From contig CAYWNP010000029.1 of assembly GCA_964459675.1 (NCBI GenBank), forward strand, positions 1 to 24,453: DNA of 24,453 bases. The letters are read 5' to 3'. Each line of letters starts with the position of its first letter. Positions within the stretch are counted from its first letter, which is position 1. Below, piece after piece: positions 15,482-21,459 of the stretch. A model generated the notes under the pieces. The model did no database searches, was not told the origin of the DNA, and saw nothing but the letters and a program-made list of their open reading frames with translations. The DNA is from CAIZQW01 sp964459675. Lineage in GTDB: Bacteria; Verrucomicrobiota; Kiritimatiellia; RFP12; UBA1067. A program made the translations under genes and the position numbers.

Positions 15482-15510
15482 TTGACAGTTTTGCCTCAAT
15501 AGTCTACAAT
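15482..15510 (+). promoter_or_regulatory. Near-consensus sigma-70 promoter of the metI-metC operon
   Basis: Perfect TTGACA (15482-15487), a 17-base spacer and TACAAT (15505-15510). This is the strongest promoter-like sequence in the window, 48 bases before a GGAGGAG ribosome binding site. Such a strong core is usually held in check by a repressor, and an inverted repeat overlaps it. Confidence 0.7.
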
Positions 15511-15532
15511 CTATATCAATTCAGTAGACTAT
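15499..15532. promoter_or_regulatory. Candidate operator: 9-bp inverted repeat over the metI promoter
   Basis: ATAGTCTAC (15499-15507) and GTAGACTAT (15524-15532) are exact reverse complements separated by 16 bases. The left arm overlaps the -10 box and the right arm covers the expected transcription start region. This suits a repressor binding on one DNA face or a leader-RNA stem. The regulator is unknown and not encoded nearby. Confidence 0.55.
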
Positions 15533-15564
15533 AGGCTTGAGCCCCTGAAAGCGGAGGAGATGAC

Positions 15565-16716
15565 ATGAGCACAATACACCAACGTCAGTTAGCGACGCGG
15601 TTGGCACAGGCAGGTAACCGCGCGGACACGACTACAGGAGCTATTTCCGTTCCCATCTATCAGACAGCCTCCTTTGTGCATCCGGGGCTTGGACAGAGTA
15701 CTGGCTTTGATTATTCACGCACCTCCAACCCGACGCGTCTGGCGCTCGAGGAGACGCTCGCTTCAGCGGATTCGGGTCATCGAGGGTTCGCCTTTGCCTC
15801 TGGTCTTGCCGCGATTGATGCGGTCCTGAGATTGTTTTCGCCAGGGGACAAGGTCGTGGTGACGGAAGATCTGTATGGCGGGACCTACCGGCTTTTCGAA
15901 AAGATCTATCGTCCGCTCGGCATCGAGGCACTCTATGTGGACACCTCGGACATTGGAGCTGTTGAAACAGCTTTAACCCTTCCAGCTGTTCGCGGGATAC
16001 TCTTGGAGACGCCCACCAATCCTCTCTTGAAGATTGCGGACATCCGGGTGATTGCCGCCTTGGCCCGTGCGCGTGGAATTTTGACCATTGTGGACAACAC
16101 CTTTTTGACACCTGTCTTGCAACGGCCGCTTGAGCAGGGCGCTGATCTGGTGGTCTATAGTGCGACAAAATATTTGGCGGGTCACAATGATGTCGTGGCA
16201 GGGGCGGTCGTGACCGCGACACCTGAACTCTCGGAACGCATCGCATTTCTTCAGAATGCGGCAGGCGGCATCCTGGGACCTCAGGACTCTTGGCTCACCT
16301 TGCGCGGACTCAAGACGCTGACGTTGCGTGTGGCCCGCCAGCAGGAGAATGCGAGTGCGCTGGCTGCATGGCTCGATCGTCATCCGCGCGTGCGGCGGGT
16401 CTATTATCCCGGACTCTCTTCGCACCCCAATCGCAATATTCTTCTGCGTGAAAAGAGTGGCTGGGGAGCGATGATCTCCTTTGAGGTGGAGGATCCAAGC
16501 CGCATCCCTGAAATTTTGTCCAAGGTGAAAATTTTTCTGTTCGCTGAAAGCCTTGGGGGTGTAGAATCGCTGATCACTTACCCCTATCTGCAGACACATG
16601 CCGACATTGAAGAGGCGACGCGCCAGCGGCTGGGTATTAATGACCGGCTCTTGCGGCTTTCGGTCGGCATTGAGGATATTGGAGATCTGCAAGGCGATTT
16701 GGAGAATGTACTATGA
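15565..16716 (+). CDS. metI: Transsulfuration PLP enzyme, cystathionine gamma-synthase / O-acyl-homoserine type (MetI-like)
   Basis: A 383-residue member of the Cys/Met metabolism PLP family. The phosphate/substrate region DYSRTSNPTR (49-58), glycine loop ASGLAAI (78-84), PLP-stacking Tyr (LYGGTYR, 103-109), Asp177 of VDNTF and Schiff-base Lys202 in SATKYLAGHND are all present. The C-terminal AESLGGVESLITYP is typical of gamma-synthases/lyases. It is most like B. subtilis MetI, which makes cystathionine from O-acetylhomoserine and cysteine and can also use sulfide. The start has GGAGGAG at ideal spacing. It overlaps the next gene by four bases, and the pair MetI-MetC together would convert cysteine to homocysteine. 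The exact reaction cannot be fixed from sequence because the family is catalytically fluid. Confidence 0.88.
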   Translation: MSTIHQRQLATRLAQAGNRADTTTGAISVPIYQTASFVHPGLGQSTGFDYSRTSNPTRLALEETLASADSGHRGFAFASGLAAIDAVLRLFSPGDKVVVTEDLYGGTYRLFEKIYRPLGIEALYVDTSDIGAVETALTLPAVRGILLETPTNPLLKIADIRVIAALARARGILTIVDNTFLTPVLQRPLEQGADLVVYSATKYLAGHNDVVAGAVVTATPELSERIAFLQNAAGGILGPQDSWLTLRGLKTLTLRVARQQENASALAAWLDRHPRVRRVYYPGLSSHPNRNILLREKSGWGAMISFEVEDPSRIPEILSKVKIFLFAESLGGVESLITYPYLQTHADIEEATRQRLGINDRLLRLSVGIEDIGDLQGDLENVL

Positions 16717-17954
16717 CAGAGGAGACAAAACTGATCCATGCCGGACGGGATCGCGATCCTTATACAGGCGCATCCAGCATTCCGGTTTACCAGGTCTCGA
16801 CCTTTTCGCAGCCTGATCCTGAACATCTCGGGGCGTATGACTATGCCCGGAGCGACAATCCGACACGCGAGGCGCTCGAGGAGACGATTGCGGTGCTCGA
16901 ACATGGTGCGCGCGGCCTGGCCTTCGCCTCCGGCATGGCGGCGACCTCCTCGGTGCTGATGCTCTTTCAGACAGGGGATCATCTCGTGGTGGGACGTGAC
17001 ATCTATGGCGGCACCTATCGCGTGTTAACCACACTTTTTAAACGGTGGGGCCTTGAGGTGACGTTTGTGGACAGTACGGATCCAGAAGCTGTGCGAAAGG
17101 CGATCACGCCTGCGACGCGCGGCCTCTTTGTCGAGACGCCCGCCAATCCGCTCTTGCAGATCACCGATCTCCGCGCGATTGCCGCGATCGCTCACGAGAA
17201 CAATATCCTGGCCATCACGGACAACACCTTCATGACCCCATATCTGCAGCGTCCGCTGGATCTCGGGTTTGACATCGTGGTCCACAGCGCAACAAAATTT
17301 CTGGGCGGACACAGCGACTTGATCGCGGGTCTAGCGGTCACCCGCGAAGCGGAACTCGGCAAGCGGCTCAAGACTATTCAGAACAGTTTTGGCGCAATTT
17401 TGGGTCCTCAGGACTCCTGGCTAGTGTTGCGCGGCATCAAGACGCTGGGCGTTCGTTTAGAGGCCCAGCAGCGCAGTGCGCTTCAGATTGCGCGCTGGTT
17501 AGAGAAGAGAAGCGATATTCAAAACGTCTTCTATCCGGGGCTTGCGCGTCATGCAGGCCATGCAATCCATGCAGGGCAAGCAACCGGCGGCGGGGCTGTG
17601 GTCTCCTTCGAGTTGGCGGATGGTCCAACGGCCGTGGCCTTTTTGAAGCGCGTGAAACTGCCCTTGGTCGCGGTGAGTCTTGGTGGTGTGGAAAGTATCC
17701 TCTCCTATCCGAGAACCATGTCGCACGCGTCCATGCCTGCCGAGGAGCGTCAAGCGCGCGGCATCACCGACGGACTCGTGCGCCTCTCCGTGGGCCTGGA
17801 GAGNNNNNNNNNNNNNNNNNNNNNNNNNNNNNNNNNNNNNNNNNNNNNNNNNNNNNNNNNNNNNNNNNNNNNNNNNNNNNNNNNNNNNNNNNNNNNNNNN
17901 NNNGAACGCTATCGCGAGACCGAGTCCATCGAAAGTTTGAATTTCAATATTTAG
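16713..17954 (+). CDS. metC: Second transsulfuration PLP enzyme, cystathionine beta-/gamma-lyase type (MetC-like), 3' end across a gap
   Basis: This is a paralogue of the preceding enzyme, translationally coupled by an ATGA overlap. Key residues are DYARSDNPTR (43-52), ASGMAA (72-77), IYGGTYR (97-103), Asp170 and Schiff-base Lys195 (SATKFLGGHSD). The start ETKLIHAGRD with IPVYQVSTF is close to B. subtilis MetC, a cystathionine beta-lyase. It carries a small repetitive insert (HAGHAIHAGQA, about residues 281-291) in a surface position. Coding runs into a 100-N gap right after LRLSVGLE, about 15-20 residues before the expected end. The 16 residues read after the gap do not look like the family tail, so the true stop may lie inside the gap and the listed end is uncertain. 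Confidence 0.85.
   Translation: MTEETKLIHAGRDRDPYTGASSIPVYQVSTFSQPDPEHLGAYDYARSDNPTREALEETIAVLEHGARGLAFASGMAATSSVLMLFQTGDHLVVGRDIYGGTYRVLTTLFKRWGLEVTFVDSTDPEAVRKAITPATRGLFVETPANPLLQITDLRAIAAIAHENNILAITDNTFMTPYLQRPLDLGFDIVVHSATKFLGGHSDLIAGLAVTREAELGKRLKTIQNSFGAILGPQDSWLVLRGIKTLGVRLEAQQRSALQIARWLEKRSDIQNVFYPGLARHAGHAIHAGQATGGGAVVSFELADGPTAVAFLKRVKLPLVAVSLGGVESILSYPRTMSHASMPAEERQARGITDGLVRLSVGLEXXXXXXXXXXXXXXXXXXXXXXXXXXXXXXXXXXERYRETESIESLNFNI
17804..17903. other. Assembly gap (100 N) at the 3' end of metC
   Basis: Exactly 100 unknown bases; may hide the true metC stop and possibly further sequence. Confidence 0.85.
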
Positions 17955-17974
17955 GAACATTTTCTGAAAATGCG

Positions 17975-18130
17975 TAGCCGTTTTTTTCTCACAGAGCCCA
18001 CAGAGCTCACGGAGGAATACAATTGAAGGTTGAATCATCTAGGGAACAGGGCAATATAAAAGGTCTTTATCATTCCTTTGGGAACCATATTTCTCTGTGC
18101 CCTCTGTGCCTCTGTGAGGAACTACACATT
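17975..18130. repeat. Intergenic CACAGAG-type inverted-repeat element, copy 2
   Basis: Imperfect 28-bp arms (17988-18015 and 18091-18118) of CACAGAG words enclose a 75-bp AT-rich centre. The borders match copy 1 at 1806-1992: TAGCC plus a T-tract ahead of the left arm, and ACTAYACATT after the right arm. The centres are unrelated, so ends are conserved and the interior is free. It lies between metC and larE. Confidence 0.8.
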
Positions 18131-18155
18131 TAATTAACATGCTCTAGGAGAAGAC

Positions 18156-18971
18156 ATGACAAATGAATTAGCCGGGAAGCAGGAGGCGTTGGTTCAGGAG
18201 ATTAAAAAGTTGGAGAGTTGTCTGCTGGCCTTCTCCGGGGGCACGGACTCCACGTTGCTCTTCTCCGTTGCGCAGGAACTCTTGGGTGACCGGGTTCTGG
18301 CGGTGACTGCGACCTCCTCGACCTATCCCGCGCGTGAATTACAAGAGGCGCGCGACCTCGCCAAACGCATCGGCGGACGCCACCTCGTGATTGAGTCTGA
18401 AGAGCTCAACCTCTCCGGCTTTGCAGAGAACGACAAGAACCGCTGCTACTATTGCAAGTCCGAACTTTTCTCCAAGTTATGGGCCATCGCGCGTGCTGAA
18501 GGGTTGGCGCATGTGATGGACGGAAACAATATGGATGACCGCGGTGACTACCGTCCTGGACGTCAGGCCGCAAGGGAGCAGGGGGTTGTCAGTCCATTGG
18601 AACTCGCGGGCTTTACGAAGGAGGATGTCCGCGCCCTCTCGCGCGAGCGGGGGTTGCCGACCTGGGACAAACCTGCCTACGCCTGCCTCTCCTCTCGCGT
18701 CCCGTATGGCACGACGATTACGCGCGAAACGCTGGCACAGATCGAAGCTGCGGAAGAGGGGCTTCGCACACTCGGCTTTCGTGTGCTGCGTGTCCGCCAT
18801 CACGACACCGTGGCGCGACTCGAGCTGGGCGATGCAGAGTTTGTCCAGGCCACCGGACCCTTGCGCACCGAAGTCATTCGCATCATCAAGTCCGCCGGCT
18901 ATGCCTATGTCGCCCTCGACCTGCAGGGTTACCGCACCGGTGCCATGAACGAAACGCTCACGTTAAGTTAA
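18156..18971 (+). CDS. larE: ATP-dependent sacrificial sulfur transferase LarE
   Basis: A 271-residue PP-loop protein. The ATP-pyrophosphatase loop SGGTDS is at 27-32; CYYCK (97-101) and the conserved WDKPAYACLSSRVPYG (170-185) follow. Cys177 sits where L. plantarum LarE carries its sacrificial Cys176, so this looks like the single-cysteine type that donates its own sulfur to the pincer precursor. The start has AGGAGAAG just upstream. LarE normally works with LarB and LarC to build the nickel-pincer cofactor of lactate racemase family enzymes, but neither is in this window. Being next to sulfur amino-acid genes suggests a linked sulfur supply or a different thiolation target. Family assignment is firm; the pathway here is inference. 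Confidence 0.92.
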   Translation: MTNELAGKQEALVQEIKKLESCLLAFSGGTDSTLLFSVAQELLGDRVLAVTATSSTYPARELQEARDLAKRIGGRHLVIESEELNLSGFAENDKNRCYYCKSELFSKLWAIARAEGLAHVMDGNNMDDRGDYRPGRQAAREQGVVSPLELAGFTKEDVRALSRERGLPTWDKPAYACLSSRVPYGTTITRETLAQIEAAEEGLRTLGFRVLRVRHHDTVARLELGDAEFVQATGPLRTEVIRIIKSAGYAYVALDLQGYRTGAMNETLTLS

Positions 18972-19181
18972 CGGCACTGGCATCATGGATGTGTTTTTGA
19001 AAACAACGCTGAACTACGCCTAAAATCAACTCGCATTAGGGGGTGAGTTGGTGTATCATAATATCTAATTGTTTTCGTGGGTATTAGGTAAGCCCACCGC
19101 CTAGGGTGCCGAGAACAAACTGACTGGCAACTTTTAGCATCCGAATGACACGAACCACATTACCAACACGAATGAAGAAAA

Positions 19182-19205
19182 ATAAGGCAATAAGGCAATA
19201 AGGAA
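19182..19205. repeat. Tandem 8-mer ATAAGGCA x3
   Basis: Three phased copies (last one ATAAGGAA) just upstream of ribF, in opposite orientation to the same word between cysW and cysA (3071-3094). The 262-bp larE-ribF spacer otherwise contains no gene or clear promoter that I can support. Confidence 0.85.
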
Positions 19206-19233
19206 TAAGCGTATTCGCTTCGTGTAATTCTTC

Positions 19234-20196
19234 ATGATCGTCCTCAACCAACCTGAGATGCTTCGCGATTTGAACAGCCCCATTATGCTGGCGGCGGGAT
19301 TCTTCGATGGTGTCCACATGGGACATCAGCGCGTGCTGAAGGAGACGATCGCTCGTGCGCGTGAGACCGGGGCGCAGGCCTGGGCACTCACGTTCAATCG
19401 CCATCCCTTGGCAGTCCTCGCCCCGTCCAAGGCTCCGCCATTGCTGATGACGCGGGAGGAGCGCCTAGAGCATCTGGAGGCGCTGGGTCTCGATGGCGTC
19501 CTGATGCTCACTTTTACGCGCAAGCTGGCTCTCCAGTCGCCTGAGCATTTTGTGCGCTGGCTCTGTGGCGAGCCCGGACAGGCACTTCCGAACGGCAAGT
19601 TGAGCGAGGTCCGCTGCGGGGCGAACTGGCGCTTTGGGAGCCGGGCGGCGGGCACGCCGGAACTCCTCGCAAAATATGGTGAGACGTATGGGTTTCGGGT
19701 CATCATTGTGCCGTATGCCCTCTATCAGGACGAGGAGGTCTCCAGCACACGGATCCGCTTTGCGATTCAAGTGGGAGACTTGAAGGATGCTACCGCGATG
19801 TTGGGCCGTCCCTATTCCATGCGGGGAGAGGTCATGCGGGGCAGAGGGCTAGGGGCCTCTTTGGGCTTTGCAACAGCCAATATTCAGCCGCAGTCGGACA
19901 TTCTGCCCCCCTTGGGCGTCTATGCGACACGGACGCTTCTCAATGGCCGCTATTATGACAGCCTCTCTAATTTTGGTGTCTGTCCGACGGTAGGGGCCAA
20001 TCGTGATCCGATCTTAGAGACGCATTTACTTGATTATTCTGGGGGAGCGCTATACAATGAACACATTGCAATTGACTTTATGGGAAAGATTCGAGAGGAG
20101 CGGCGGTTTGCCTCGACTGAGGAGCTGGCGCTTCAAATCGTAAAGGATGTACACGAGGCGCGTCAGATTCTTTCTCAAACGGAGTCACTCGTTTGA
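19234..20196 (+). CDS. ribF: Bifunctional riboflavin kinase / FAD synthetase
   Basis: A 320-residue RibF of normal length. The N-terminal FMN adenylyltransferase domain shows GFFDGVHMGH (22-31), FNRHP (54-58), and the ATP-binding SSTRIR (170-175). The C-terminal riboflavin kinase shows GFATAN (211-216), the loop before LPPLGVYA (224-231), and catalytic Glu262 in LETHLLDY. The kinase motif is usually PTAN, and here the proline is replaced by alanine. The enzyme makes FMN and FAD from riboflavin in the cytoplasm. The start ATG at 19234 keeps the full domain, though I see no strong ribosome binding site. The gene lies 58 bases ahead of the nucleoside diphosphate kinase-like gene and may be co-transcribed with it. 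Confidence 0.94.
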   Translation: MIVLNQPEMLRDLNSPIMLAAGFFDGVHMGHQRVLKETIARARETGAQAWALTFNRHPLAVLAPSKAPPLLMTREERLEHLEALGLDGVLMLTFTRKLALQSPEHFVRWLCGEPGQALPNGKLSEVRCGANWRFGSRAAGTPELLAKYGETYGFRVIIVPYALYQDEEVSSTRIRFAIQVGDLKDATAMLGRPYSMRGEVMRGRGLGASLGFATANIQPQSDILPPLGVYATRTLLNGRYYDSLSNFGVCPTVGANRDPILETHLLDYSGGALYNEHIAIDFMGKIREERRFASTEELALQIVKDVHEARQILSQTESLV

Positions 20197-20254
20197 CTTA
20201 CAGCAGGTTTGATGGTGTTTGTTGAGGCGCGTTTATCTAAGAGGACAAAGAATC

Positions 20255-21427
20255 ATGGCCAAAGAGTTAGCATTTGTTTTAATGAATCCCTATCCGATCC
20301 GCAAGTCTCGTACGGGAGGCATTATTGCGCGTTACATGGTGCGGACGGACTTGAAGTTGGTGGGGGCACGCATTATCGGGCCTTCTCAAGAATTCGTGGA
20401 TGAGCTTTCAACTTACCTTGCAACGTATGATAAGAACGACACAGAAAAATGTGCGCTCTTTTCTAATTATATTCGCAAAAATTATGCACCGTGTACCGTG
20501 ACGGGGAGTCCGCACCGTGTGATGCTTCTGCTCTTCGAGGGAGAAGATGCGGTCAAGAAAATCTATGAGGTGACAGGGAGTATCCGTCAACGCTGGTTGA
20601 GCGGACAGACCATTCGTGATACCTATGGCGACATGATCCGTGATCCTCTGACGAACGAGGTGGAATATTTTGAGCCAGCCGTTTTGGTCGGGGCGTCACA
20701 TGAAGTTGTCAGGGTTGTATTGAGGCTTCTGTTGCGCTATCTTCCCAAGGATGCAGGGCTGGTTCGGGGCGCGATGGATTTCCAGCCTGGGGCCGATGTG
20801 CAACGGACATTGGTGCTGCTGAAGCCAGACAACTGGAGGCAACCCTCATTGCGCGCCGGTAACATTATGGATTTGGTTTCCAGTGCAGGCTTACGAATCG
20901 TGGGGGTCAAGAAATTCTCGATGTCAGTGGCCCAAGCTGAGGAGTTTTATGGTCCGGTCAAAGAGAACCTCAAGAAGGTGTTCAAGCATTTTGGCTCAGA
21001 TCGGGCTGCGCAGGCTTTGGCTCGGGAGTTTGGCTTCCCGGTTGATGCGACAAAGTTAGATGACCTTTGTAATCAGCTCGCCCCGCTCTTTGCCGAGCGT
21101 GAATTTGAAAATATAGTCGAGTTTATGACCGGGAATCGTCCCTCCGCCTGCTCGCCAGAGGAGAAGTTGGTCCCTGGCAAAGAGGAGTGCTTGGCATTGG
21201 TCTATGAAGGCATCGACGCGGTCAATAAGATCCGTGACGTTCTCGGGGCAACAGATCCCAACAAAGCGCGCCCAGGTTCGATTCGTCGCGAGTTCGGGAC
21301 GAATATTATGGTCAACGCCGCGCATGCGTCAGACTCTATGGATAATGCCCGTCGCGAAATGAAGATACTCGATGTTGCCAATGACCCGCATGTCGACGAG
21401 CTGATCCGCGCCTACTATGGCTCATAA
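20255..21427 (+). CDS. Tandem nucleoside diphosphate kinase, first half degenerate
   Basis: A 390-residue protein starting at ATG 20255 (MAKELAF), with AGAGGA upstream; a TTG 12 codons earlier is less likely. It is two NDK domains in one chain, about twice the usual 140-150 residues. The second (about 184-390) has TLVLLKPD with Lys190, GSIRREFG (341-348) and NAAHASDS with catalytic His357, so it should be active. It also has a helical insert at about 225-310. The first (about 4-155) has FVLMNPYPIR, where Asn replaces the lysine, and IRDTYGDMIRD then FEPAVLVGAS, where the catalytic histidine is gone. The first half is therefore probably a regulatory or dimerising pseudo-kinase. The enzyme balances NTP pools, and the tandem layout may replace part of the usual oligomer. 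Confidence 0.85.
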   Translation: MAKELAFVLMNPYPIRKSRTGGIIARYMVRTDLKLVGARIIGPSQEFVDELSTYLATYDKNDTEKCALFSNYIRKNYAPCTVTGSPHRVMLLLFEGEDAVKKIYEVTGSIRQRWLSGQTIRDTYGDMIRDPLTNEVEYFEPAVLVGASHEVVRVVLRLLLRYLPKDAGLVRGAMDFQPGADVQRTLVLLKPDNWRQPSLRAGNIMDLVSSAGLRIVGVKKFSMSVAQAEEFYGPVKENLKKVFKHFGSDRAAQALAREFGFPVDATKLDDLCNQLAPLFAEREFENIVEFMTGNRPSACSPEEKLVPGKEECLALVYEGIDAVNKIRDVLGATDPNKARPGSIRREFGTNIMVNAAHASDSMDNARREMKILDVANDPHVDELIRAYYGS

Positions 21428-21459
21428 GAAATGATATTTTTCAGAAAGGTCACGCGGAT

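Noticed and set aside
15320..15564. SAM riboswitch or T-box upstream of metI
   Set aside because: No conserved SAM-I/II core or T-box specifier and antiterminator words were found; the leader after the predicted start is only about 48 bases.
18972..19233. FMN riboswitch upstream of ribF
   Set aside because: The spacer lacks the conserved RFN-element words and contains a tandem 8-mer instead; FMN riboswitches normally control riboflavin synthesis or transport genes.
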